Below are positions 45,472-54,486 of a stretch of 64,000 nucleotides of DNA, one piece after another (position 1 is the stretch's first letter; the number at the start of each line of letters is the position of its first letter). The position numbers were made by a program, and so were the translations under genes. The stretch comes from Naematelia aurantialba (Eukaryota; Basidiomycota; Tremellomycetes; Tremellales; Naemateliaceae): positions 186,001 to 250,000 of the forward strand of contig JAKFAO010000009.1 of the NCBI GenBank assembly GCA_021527695.1, given 5' to 3'. A model generated the notes under the pieces. The model was given only the letters and a program-made list of their open reading frames with translations. It was not told the origin of the DNA and searched no databases.

Positions 45472-46621
45472 CTATCTTCCGAACTGGAGGATGTTAGCGT
45501 GGTAACAGTAGCACCAATAGCGAGAGACCCACCATCCTCTCTGCTAACCAGCCTGTCCAGCCTTGCTGAGCATCGCCTTCGTCCCACGGAATCTCCTCGC
45601 CAGGCTTGACCTGTGGCTTTGGCTTTCGGAGTGCTCCGGCTGCGCTCTGCGGACGGATCGGTGTGCCCGCGCCGCTGCCCATGCCAATCTCAGGCGTTCC
45701 AGCGGCGCTTGGCGGGGAATGGCCATCGACGAGGGTGCAGCCGGCGAGGCTGCCTGCGCCACCGATCTTGAAGCCAATCATCCATCGCCCACTGACGATA
45801 TCGCCATGCCGCCTCAGCGCCCAGCTTGCCGATGTGGGCGAAGCGTACTCGACGGTCCACCAGTTGCTTCCTGCCGGCCCGGGCTTGTACGTCATGACCT
45901 GGCCAAATTGGTCGAGGTACGATCGGAGGTTATGTAGCTGTTCTGGGGGCGGGCCAAAGACGTGCAGCGCGGTGGTCTGTGACGAGGCAAGCAGGGACGG
46001 TGGGGTAGGCAGGGAAGAGGCGGGGGGCGGTGATGCGGCGGTCAAGGCCATGGAGGATGACGAGCGATGCGCTTCGGGAAAGTCGTGCAGCGAGGCCGTG
46101 GGAGGAGCGTCATCGTCGATGAACATGGGCTGGCTGGTCTGAGTGCTCGGTCGTGGGCGAGCATTACGAGGCGACGAGCTGTGCACGTTCGTCAGCACTA
46201 GCCCCTATCTCGCCACTCTCTCTGCGGCCTAGTCTGAGATGATGGGGCAGTCCCGAGCGCCAGGCGGCGCTGCACGAGCCAAAGGCACCCTAGGCACTCA
46301 CCTCTCGTATCGCGCATTCGTGGGGCTCCTGCCCGTCTTGGGACTGGTGGTATTCGCAGGACTGCTGGCGAGCGCCACCCGCCCAGCGGGACTGCTCGCA
46401 AACGACGGCAAGAACTTGATCCCGTCCGCCATCTTCTCGTCGTCCGGATCAAGCTGGTCCCCTGCAAACCGCGCCCGCGAAGTTCCTCCACCACCACCAC
46501 CACCGCCGCCGCCGCCGCCGGCAACGTTCCCCCCGCTCGGGCCGCCAGAAGCAAACGCGCGCACAGGGGTCGAGTAGTAGCCTTGCAAAGTCGAGCTCGA
46601 CTGCCACCAGTCGGAAGACAT
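45472..46621 (-). CDS. NUP53: Nucleoporin Nup53/Nup35 family
   Basis: Nup53 (animal NUP35) sits in the inner ring of the nuclear pore and touches the membrane. The first exon (46621-46310) reads MSSDWWQSSSTLQGYYSTPV, then a Gly run, then GDQLDPDDEKMADGIKFLPS, typical of the family N-terminus. After an intron, the MPPN/RRM domain is TALHVFGPPPEQLHNLRSYL, DQFGQVMTYKPGPAGSNWWT, VEYASPTSASWALRRHGDIV and SGRWMIGFKIG. The C-terminal membrane-binding helix is GWTGWLAERM. A 49-base intron (45484-45532, donor GTGGGT, branch GCTAAC, acceptor CCTCCAG) then leads to a 12-base last exon giving FGR and stop, close to the family ending with F-G. If the intron is retained the frame runs on to a hydrophobic VGLSLLVLLLPR end. 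The family is clear; the choice of ending is an inference from splice signals. Confidence 0.88.
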
Positions 46622-46841
46622 TGTGTGATCCGCGCTGGACCGCTGCAGGTGACAGAGAGGTCAGGTCTGTCGACAAAAAGATCAAACACGCCCAGACCTT
46701 GACGGCGGAGGTATCGCTATCAGCGAGGAAGAGAAGGGAGTGACGTGTCATCTTCCGGTTCTTCTGTTGCCGACGTCTTCAGCCTGTCGACTTCTTCAGC
46801 CAGTAAGTCGATGTTGAGTGGTACTGGGGGCAGATCACATC
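46622..46841. promoter_or_regulatory. Divergent promoter, NUP53 and PEX12
   Basis: The two start codons are 220 bases apart and face away from each other, so the promoters share this space. Confidence 0.5.
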
Positions 46842-48346
46842 ATGTCGGTGGCTCCGGTCTTTCCTGAGGCTGGGCCATCAAGTCGGATCCAGCTTCGTCC
46901 GTCGACGTTCGAGCTCCTCGCGCAGGAACAGCTGCGAGATCTGCTGCATCCCGTCGTCCGGTACATCCTCACGGTGAGTATCTTGCCCACACATCCGGCC
47001 ATGGCGGTCATCCTGCGACACACTGGCTCTCCGTACCACTGCACCATATGGCATGTGGTATTAGGAGCTGATAAAGCCCTGTGTAGTACTTTGCGCAGCG
47101 CTATCCCCGCTATCTGCTTCGGGTCCTGAATCACCACGAGGAGTTCTTTGCCTGTCTCCTTCTGCTCCTCGAGCGACATCATCTGAAGAAGCATAGTCGG
47201 TTTTATCTTTAGCCAAGATCGTGCGCGTTGTCAGATACTGACGAGCACAGATGCGAGTCTCAGTGAATATTTCTACCAGCTGCGCTTGGTACCGACGAGC
47301 ACGCTGCGCACGCCGCGGCTCGAGGCGCTCGGCGTGTCCTCAGCCCAGCGACGGATCTCCAGGAGACAAAGATGGGGTATCCTCGTCTTCTTGGTGAGGT
47401 TTAGATCCCCTCAGAATGTTACATGTTTCGTGCTGATTAACAGGTTGGCGTCCCGTACGTGCGCGCCAGGGCGCAGGATTACTACGAGCGATTGGGAGGT
47501 ACGGCAGATCCAGACGTCGCGCTTGAAGAGCCTCCAGGACGGGCCGTGACAGCGGTGAGTGCTGGGTATTGGGTGTCTCAAGCAATGATCACGCTGATAA
47601 TCCCTAAAAGCAGCGATGGTACAGAACAATATATCCCTACGCGAACCTTGGGTTCGATCTCAGCCTTCTAGGCTACGACTTGGCGTACTTGTTCGACAAG
47701 ACCGACTACTACAGGCCGTGGCATCGGCTGTTAGGCCTTCGCGTAGAGCGCAGAGGTCCAGACCCACCGGTAGGCCGCACGCCTCCTGGTTGCTCCTCTG
47801 ACGTATACGTCGCAGGGCCCGCCACAGAGGGGCATCATCGCCCATCTCCCGCCTCTCATTCCACCCCTCTTGCTTCTCTTGAAACTCAGTCAATGGTGGT
47901 ACTCGCCTTCATCCCCTCGCACCCTCTCCGCGTTGACCGCCGACAAGTCCTCCATCGCCGAAACACACGCCAAAATCGTACCGCCCCGACCGCTTCCCAT
48001 CCTCCCCAGTTCGGGTCTCTTGCCTCCCACGCCGCCTGCCACCCCTCCCGCGCGGGGCCAGTCAGGTCTTTTGCTTTCGAACGCACCTGTACATGCTTAC
48101 CAGGTGCCCAAAGATGGGTATGGGAAGTGTCCCCTGTGCGGGAAGACCTGGCAGAATCCCGCTGTGCTGCCCAGTGGCTGGGTGGTCTGTTGGCGTTGCG
48201 GCTGGGAGGCTGTCGAGGGGGAGGAAATCGATGACGAGGCGGATGGGGAAAGCGACGAGGTCATGGTGAGGAGGTCGAGGAAGGGAAAGTGTCCTATCAC
48301 TGGGGTGGACGTCGGACCAGGAGAACTGCGGAAGGTCTTGCTCTGA
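46842..48346 (+). CDS. PEX12: Peroxin-12, RING ubiquitin ligase
   Basis: Pex12 with Pex2 and Pex10 forms the peroxisomal membrane ubiquitin ligase that recycles the import receptor Pex5. Exon 1 begins MSVAPVFPEAGPSSRIQLRP and STFELLAQEQLRDLLHPVVR, the family N-terminus; following exons give RYPRYLLRVLNHHEEFFACL, LLLLERHHLKKH, DASLSEYFYQLRLVP, YVRARAQDYYERL, RTIYPYANLGFDLSLLGYDL and AYLFDKTDYYRPWHRLLGLR. A 48-base intron (about 47770-47817) fixes an apparent frame change and leads to LIPPLLLLLKLSQWWYSP. The RING-like end has CPLC, then QNPAVLPSGWVVCWRC and CPITG, a reduced set of zinc ligands as known for Pex12, and ends LRKVLL. Start and stop agree with family length. Confidence 0.93.
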
Positions 48347-48563
48347 GATCAGGGCAGTGGTGAACGCCAAAGTGACGAGAATCGCCGGCTGCTACAGATG
48401 ATGGTTCGATACATTCATCACATACGTGTTTGTCTATTAACGACAGCGACAGGACGGATGGATTCGAGGGATACATGCGATACAAACACTATCTAACAAC
48501 AGCATTATCGCAAGAGAGCTGCAGGAATGGCGCAAGCGCAAACGTGTCCAAGTTCGAAGGCGC

Positions 48564-49133
48564 TCAGATCGCCGGGCACCGTTCGCCGTTGTTCTGGCTC
48601 GGCGTGGTGCTCGCAGAGTCGATTCGACGGAAGGTGATCTACGATATAAGCACCACGGGATGACAGCACCATCTCATTCTCACCTTGCAGTCCTCATTCC
48701 CGTCCAGGTGCACCACGCTCGTGACTTCAAACTGGAGACGATCAGCGTTTGCAGTTATCAGGTGTACCCGAGGTAGACACGCACCCTCTCGTCGGCCTTC
48801 ATGGCCGCGATGAGTTCGGCGGCATCGTGCGACGGGATAGTCAGGTCTCGACCGTTGAAGCGGACATTGCCGGCGGACCAGAGATGCACCGTGGCTGTAG
48901 ACTAGAGCGTGTCAGTCAGGGCTTGTCCATACTCTGACGGAAGGTGCAGACGCTGGGCTGTAGGAGTCGTGGTCTACACTCACATGCAGAGCCGCGAGGC
49001 GATCGAGCATGTCGTCGGCCGATCTCGAGTAGGCTGAAGGCGAGCTGGATCCTGAGGATGAGACGGAAAAGGAGCGCGTGACCTTGGGTGGGGTCGAGAA
49101 GTCGAGGGATGGCTCCGATCGGGGCGAGTACAT
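48564..49133 (-). CDS. Unrecognised 129-residue protein, four phase-0 exons
   Basis: I do not recognise this protein. Four exons join exactly: 48984-49133, 48785-48901, 48684-48731 and 48564-48638. They are 150, 117, 48 and 75 bases, each a multiple of three with phase-0 introns that have GT...AG ends (donors GTGAGT, GTGCGT, GTGAGA). The result is 129 residues. The first fifty are Ser-rich (TRSFSVSSSGSSSPSAYSRS); the rest looks like a compact domain of about 75 residues with strands and one helix: TATVHLWSAGNVRFNGRDLT, IPSHDAAELIAAMKADERFE, VTSVVHLDGNEDCKITFRRI. There is no signal peptide or membrane segment. It is convergent with PEX12. Exact exon arithmetic makes coding status likely even without a family match. 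Confidence 0.72.
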
Positions 49134-49649
49134 TTCGAAAGTGGCGAATGCAGCGGTGGGGAGTGACGGACAAGATGGTATGGATGCGCGGTTCGCAATG
49201 TGGGAGCACGCTTTGTCTGTTTGGCGAGGGGTGTGCTGGCTGATTCGAGTGGGCGAGTCACGGTCTCAAAGCGTCTGGACACCCGTTATATATCTCAAAC
49301 GAGGTCGAGTGCGGTCTTTTGCGTCCGCCGATGGGAGGCACGATAAGGGCCAGAGGGACACGGCGGTGACCCTCATCAAGCCGATTTCGGTGGCCGCCCG
49401 GTCTCACGGAGGAGCGGACACCTGAGCATCACGAGAGGGTGATTATAATTGCATGTACACACTCCCACTCCTCTGACCCTCCGGGGCCAGGCACTCTCCT
49501 CTCCTCTGTACGAAGAACGGAGACACATCGGTTTGCTGGCGGTGCCGAGGCAGCCACAGCTGGACACCCGGACACCCGGCTTTGATCGTGGCCACAGACG
49601 TCCTTTGCGTCTCGCTCTCGCTGTCAAAGTCAGGAGGGGTACCAAGACT

Positions 49650-49700
49650 CGTTGTGCAGTCAGACTCCTTGTGCAGTCAGACTCCTTGTGCAGTCAGACT
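49650..49700. repeat. Three tandem copies of a 17-base unit
   Basis: CTTGTGCAGTCAGACTC is repeated three times without interruption (the first copy begins CGTTGTG). Confidence 0.85.
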
Positions 49701-49851
49701 GATTGGACGGTCGAGGACCGATAATGTCGCGTCTGCAGAGGGAGGAGCGGGGTGCTGTTCCTGGTTTGATGCCGGGACTTGATCGGTCATTTTCTTAGTG
49801 AAGCACGAATAGCCGTTTTTGAGTTTGGTGTTTTACTTGGTTGCGGGCATC

Positions 49852-49925
49852 GAGAAGTGAGAGGAGAGAGGGGATGAAGGGAGAGGGGAGGGGGGAGAGG
49901 GGTCAGAGGGGGGGGGGGGAGGGGG
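49852..49925. repeat. Polypurine tract
   Basis: Nearly 75 bases of G and A on the forward strand include GGGGGGGGGGAGGGGG at the end. Such tracts can form triplex or quadruplex DNA, which is inference here. Confidence 0.75.
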
Positions 49926-50835
49926 TGCCCGCGGGGCAAGGCGAGGACCAGGGAAGGGGCACAGCGCTGCGCCGATGGAATCTCCACCCGGGGCGTATTT
50001 AGTGGACGTCATGCAGCCGTCTGCTGGAATCAGGTCATCATGATACATGCTGTTATCTCCTGAATGCTGCTGCTGCGAGGGAGTACAGTTCGTCCTGGTC
50101 TTGTTCTAGACCTGCACTGTACGTATAGGCTCCACCATGCCATTTACCGTCGTACACCCGCGTCACCGGCTCGTTTCGTTTGCTCGTTTAGGCCCCCTGG
50201 CCCCTCCCCTTCCCCTCGCTGGACTCCCACCCCCGTTCTGGCTTCTCCGTGTCTATCGCCACGCCAATCGCAGTCGCTGACACGGCGATCAGGCCAAGGA
50301 TGTCCGGTCGAGTGGCCATTCCATCACGGAGCGCATCGCACAGGAGCGGCGATGTGCCACTGGCCGTACCACGCGGTCAACAATGATGCTGATGCTCGCC
50401 CTCCTTTTATGTGTGTGATGGTTGTCTGATCGTTGTACACGGTCCAAGGTAAGGTCCGCCCGGGCACTGCCGACCACGTCGGACCAACTTGTCGACATAT
50501 CGACAGCGTGCTCAAGACTCGCGTCGCTTGGTCCCCGCCTTTCGGAAAGCGAGGCGATTGACCGGGCTTCACCACGACGACTCATGACTCTGCCCACAAC
50601 GACTCATGACTCTGCCTTTACCCGAAATCGGTATAAAGTCTTGCTAGATAGACGCGGTGGTCTTGATCCTGCGTACACCACAACCAACGACTCCATTTGC
50701 ACTCTAGTACTTTGCATCCGGGTTCCTCTGCATCCCAGCTTTGCAGCCTAGCTCGGCCCGTTCGCCTTTGCTCGACACTCGATCGCCGCAGTCATAGCTC
50801 CTAGCCCCGCTGGGGCCATCTTCGGCTGGATCACG

Positions 50836-51344
50836 ATGCTGCCGACTCACGTACCCCGCCCTACCCTCGCTACCGTCTTCGAGGACACGACTTGCTGCAA
50901 GGTGAGTAGACGAGCACCCACTTCACCACTCAGCCTGACCAGCTACACGTTCGCCCGGCGCTGACGCTCCAGGTGTGCCACGGGCCACTATTGCCTTCTC
51001 ACGGAGTCGATGAGCTGCTGGGCCAGAGTGGATGCCACGAGGCTTGTCTTGCCTTTGCCTGTCCGGGATGCGTTGCCAAGGTGAGCCCAATCAAGATACA
51101 GGTCAGACGCCAGACGCCAGACGCCAGACGCCAGTAGCTGGCAAAGGCAAAGATCACGGTCACGGAGGGCAGATGATAACGTGTTGGGTACCAGAATCAC
51201 GCCTCGTACAACCTCCTCAACATGCACAACTCGGACGCTGAGTACAACTGCGATGACTGCAGCAACGAGCTCGTTCCCCCCAGTCCCTCGAGCGCGACGA
51301 CTCCCCGAGCCGGCGTCAGCGTCGGAATGGTCGTGGGTCTGTGA
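50836..51344 (+). CDS. Small LIM-like zinc-binding protein
   Basis: This protein of 107 residues is built from three exons: 50836-50901, 50973-51080 and 51195-51344 (22, 36 and 49 codons plus stop, all phase 0, GTGAGT/GTGAGC donors and CAG acceptors). I know no named orthologue. Its eight metal-ligand-like residues are C21-x2-C24-x19-H44-x2-C47-x4-C52-x2-C55-x21-C77-x2-C80, the LIM double-zinc-finger spacing except for four rather than two residues between C47 and C52. The segments are TTCCKVCHGPLLP, GCHEACLAFACPGCVAK and EYNCDDCSNELVP. The short flanks hold no other domain, membrane segment or signal peptide. LIM domains bind proteins, so an adaptor role is an inference. Both splice junctions fall inside the domain, so chance is unlikely. 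Confidence 0.72.
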
Positions 51345-51447
51345 TCTCGACGTGCGCCCCTTCGCCTTGCCTTGTCCGCCACGTCTGATGATGTCCTGCA
51401 TCTCATCTCACCTTGTACCTCCATGTGCCTCTGCCTGTCCGTCTAGG

Positions 51448-51560
51448 ACCATAGCTGTATCGCCGTGTAGTATCATAGCTGTATCGCCGTGTAGTATCAT
51501 AGCTGTATCGCCGTGTAGTATCATAGCTGTATCCCCGTCTAGTACCAACGCTGTATCCAT
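51448..51560. repeat. 24-base tandem repeat after the LIM-like gene
   Basis: Four and a half copies of a 24-base unit (core CATAGCTGTATCGCCGTG followed by TAGTAT) lie about 100 bases past the stop of the LIM-like gene and about 95 bases before the stop of the convergent aldo-keto reductase gene. Confidence 0.9.
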
Positions 51561-51653
51561 AGCAATCACACCACTGTACACGATGCACGTCTACTCTGCA
51601 GCGGAAGATGACGGCAATCCCAGGCTGTGCACGCCAACGTCCTGACCTTGAGC

Positions 51654-52976
51654 CTAGGGCTCGTTGACTGGGTTCCAGCTGCAAGCTCCGTTGGCGCCCT
51701 CGTCCAGGCCATCGAGCGCTTCCATGTCCCTGTGATCTAGCTCAAAGTCGTATACCTCGGCATTGGACCTGATCCGGCTCGGTGTGACGCTCTTCGGCAG
51801 GGGAATGTATCTGTTGGTTGTCAGCTCGTCTCCTCCCTCCCTTCCTTCCTTCCTTCCTTCCTTCCTTCCTTCCTTCCTTCCTTCCTTCCTTCCTTCCTTC
51901 CTTCCTTCCTTCTCTCCTCCTTTCCTTCCTCCCTTCCGCCAATTATTCCTCCTTGCTTCATTCTTCACAGTGTAGTGATACGACTCACCCCTTTTGCAAG
52001 CTCCATCTGATAAGCACCTGCGCGGGCTCCTTGCCGTGCTTCTCCGCGATCCCTACCAGGACTTTATTTCGCATGCGGCCAGGCTCGGCCCGTACCAGAG
52101 GCGAGTAGGCCTCAAGGGCGATCCCGTGTTCCTGGCAGTACGCCACGATATCCCGTTGCTGGCAGAATGGGTGGATCTCAATCTGGTTGACGGCTGGTAC
52201 TGGGGCCGGCAGGGCTTCGAGGTGCTTGACGCCACTGGTTCAGGTCAGTGGATACTTGAACACATCGAAGGACATGTTTGGAGGAACATTTTCGGTGGAG
52301 GAACATGTTTGGTAAAGAACATGTTTGGTGGAGGAACATGTTTGGTGGAGGGAGTCATGGGGAGGGACACGTCTGGTGGAGTACGCCAAGGAGAGGGCAA
52401 GGGAACACACAAGTTTGATACACCGATATCCTTGATCCACCCCTCTCTCTGGGCCTGGGCGAGCGCCGCCCAATTATTCGCGCGGCCCTCCGGCCCACCA
52501 AACGGCACGTGAATCAACATCAAGTCGATGTAAGGCCGTTCAGATGCTGGATCGATTTTGCGGAGCGATTTCTCCAGGTACTTGTACACTGCAGAAGGCG
52601 GATGCGCCTGGTGAGTCCCTACGTACTTTGTCGTCAGGAACACCTGTTCCCGAGGGACCTTGGCGGCCGCCACTGCCCCGCCTACCCCTAAGCTGAATTA
52701 GCGCATACCGAACAGCTCGTCAAGGAGCCCGAATGGGCACGTATGAGAGACGAACGATCTTCGTTATGGTATGCCTGGGCACTATCGACTACGTCCGTTA
52801 GCGTTCCTCGGGTCACACACGCCAGAGGGCTCACTATGCCGATAGCCAGCCTTCAGAGCCTCGACTACGCCGTCCGAGCATTCCTGGCCACGCGCTTGGT
52901 ACACCCCATAACCGAGTTGCGGAATCGTGTTCCCCGAATTGAGCTTGATCGTGCTCTTCAACGAGAGCTTTGCCAT
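51654..52976 (-). CDS. Aldo-keto reductase
   Basis: Aldo-keto reductases use NADPH to reduce aldehydes and ketones in the cytosol; the substrate is not readable. Exon 1 begins MAKLSLKSTIKLNSGNTIPQ and LGYGVYQARG and ends YRH, continuing after an intron with DSAQAYHNED, which supplies the catalytic Asp and Tyr. Later exons give KVPREQVFLTTKY with the catalytic Lys, RPYIDLMLIHVPFGG with the catalytic His, WIKDIGVSN, QIEIHPFCQQRDIVAYCQEH, YSPLVRAEPG and IPLPKSVTPSRIRSNAEVYD, the NADPH-binding end. The protein ends SWNPVNEP with the stop at 51654-51656. The whole tetrad is present, so it is likely active. Two introns carry repeats, one a pure CCTT microsatellite. Confidence 0.92.
51838..51945 (-). 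repeat. CCTT microsatellite in an aldo-keto reductase intron
   Basis: About 18 perfect tandem CCTT units followed by a degenerate CT-rich end lie in an intron; on the coding strand the array reads AAGG, so it does not serve as a polypyrimidine tract. Confidence 0.95.
52268..52360 (-). repeat. Intronic GGAGGAACATGTTTGGT array
   Basis: About five degenerate copies of a 15-20-base unit (GGTGGAGGAACATGTTTGG) fill an intron of the aldo-keto reductase gene, after the WIKDIGVSN exon. Confidence 0.75.
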
Positions 52977-53296
52977 CTTGCAGGCTGACGTGAGACGTAT
53001 TTTAGGGCAGGACTACTGTACAGCTGCAGCCGTAGAGTCGGCGATGTACAACCAGTTGAAAAATATACACAGTACAACATGTCGGAGGGCGGAAACGATC
53101 ATGGAGTAGGGATCTCAACGAGCTACGAGTGCGACTCAAGGTGGAGGTGGAGGATCTCGCCTCGGGCCCGAATGCTCGGCGTTTCCGCGTTTTGGCCACT
53201 ACCTGCGTGGTGGATAGTGCTGCATGAGACTGCGCCGGCGGATCATAACACTATAAGAAGCTGGTTTGTGAACTGATGAACGTTTCGCCACCCGCC
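52977..53296. other. Intergenic region, nothing recognised
   Basis: This probably contains the promoter of the reverse aldo-keto reductase gene. No element is recognised. Confidence 0.4.
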
Positions 53297-53679
53297 TCAG
53301 CGTGATGTGGACCTCTCCAGGAACCTGCCTGCTCGACTCTCGTCGCCATGCGCGCTATCAGGCCTGTCAAGTCGATAGACGAAGCATAAGACGTAGCTGA
53401 CCCAGAAGAAGATTCGAAGGAACTGGCGATCGGCAAAGATAAAGTGCTCCCATAGCGCAATACGACTGGCGTGCTGCTTGCGGACCACTCGTGAGAATGC
53501 AAGCCGGCTTGGCTAGAGGTTCGGATTCCTAGAGAGCACATACAGCACTTACGCACGTATACGTTAGATCCGAGGACAGGGGTGCCAGCGTTGTTCATGG
53601 CCACGACTGGTGAGGAAGTGGTGTTACCCGCGCTTGATGAGAGGTTTGCGACGTGGCACGGGACGATCATGACGATCAT
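53297..53679 (-). CDS. Possible small single-pass membrane protein
   Basis: I do not recognise this. Two exons (53553-53679 and 53297-53487) joined at a perfect GTAAGT donor and a GAG acceptor give about 105 codons: a start MIVMIVPCHVANLS or the inner Met of MNNAGTPVLGSNVY, then RKQHASRIALWEHFIFADRQ and the hydrophobic FLRIFFWVSYVLCFVYRL, ending in a short charged tail. The middle segment looks like a real protein with one membrane helix. The acceptor is non-consensus and reading straight through is also open, so the model may be wrong. Confidence 0.4.
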
Positions 53680-54486
53680 CCGATAATATATACAGTACTG
53701 CGCAGATCACGTAGAAGGACGGGATTCGCTAAGGTACTCTCTCATGCCGGACCCCTCACCGCAGCTTGTTAAGCCGCCTCTTTAAAGTCGACGTCCCTGA
53801 GAGTCGTCAGTAGGGCAGGTTACTACTGCCTGCCTTGCTTTGAAGGCATTGCTTCCACAGGTCGAATCATGCTCTCAGCGGTGCCTTGAGAAAGCTTTCG
53901 TGTGGGAATACCTAGCTGTAGCTGGCAAGCATCTCCTGAAGCCATCTGCGACCGTGACAGAAAGCTGTCTGCAACGAAGGGCAGAGGTATCAAATCCTCC
54001 GGGTCGTCCATGACCTACGTTCCTGAGATTCCAGAGTTTCCAGAGTGTCAGTAGTCCCAAGCAACTGCCCGCTGTGTCTTTACCACTGCAATCAGCTGAG
54101 TGACAGGGTACAACCTACACCTCTCCAAGGATCCCATAGACAAAACCCCTACGAGGTAAGTAGCCCGGGCCGATCGGCGCCGTCTGTCTCGGCCATGTCC
54201 GACAGTGCGGGGTTGGATTTTCCTTTTGGTCGCGTTTTTGCGTCGAGCGTGTGCGCTGCAGCGAATTCAATGGAGTAACTTTACGACGAGGTGGACATCC
54301 CCCTTGTGGTCGTGCTCGAAGAAGCAGAGTTCTGGCAAATACAAAAGCGAAGCCACAGGTCAGCGGGCGTGGTCTTGGATGTCTTCGACATTCTGCTCGG
54401 TCTTCTTAGTCTGCTCAGTCTGCTTAGTTTCCTCAGTCTCCACTCCTCTCTCCAGCCCTCTCTCTTCATAGCAGTAGCAGTCGAGA
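53680..54486. other. Promoter region of the DHA2 transporter
   Basis: No gene is seen in these 800 bases. A CAGTCTGCTCAGTCTGCTTAG repeat (54405-54430) precedes the transporter start. Confidence 0.4.

Larger units (their letters stand above)
49134..50835. other. 1.7-kb intergenic region with repeats
   Basis: No convincing gene is seen. It contains a 17-base triple repeat (49650-49700), an almost pure purine stretch of about 75 bases (49852-49925), and, shortly before the LIM-like gene, two copies of ACGACTCATGACTCTGCC (50577-50615). Confidence 0.5.

Noticed and set aside
47680..48234. Frame change in PEX12 as a frameshift or pseudogene
   Set aside because: A 48-base intron with GTAGGC donor and CGCAG acceptor at about 47770-47817 restores the frame and the family sequence.
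51448..51560. Regular repeats resembling a CRISPR array
   Set aside because: Units are contiguous with no unique spacers and the genome is eukaryotic; they are minisatellites. The same applies to 30850-31008 and the other arrays.
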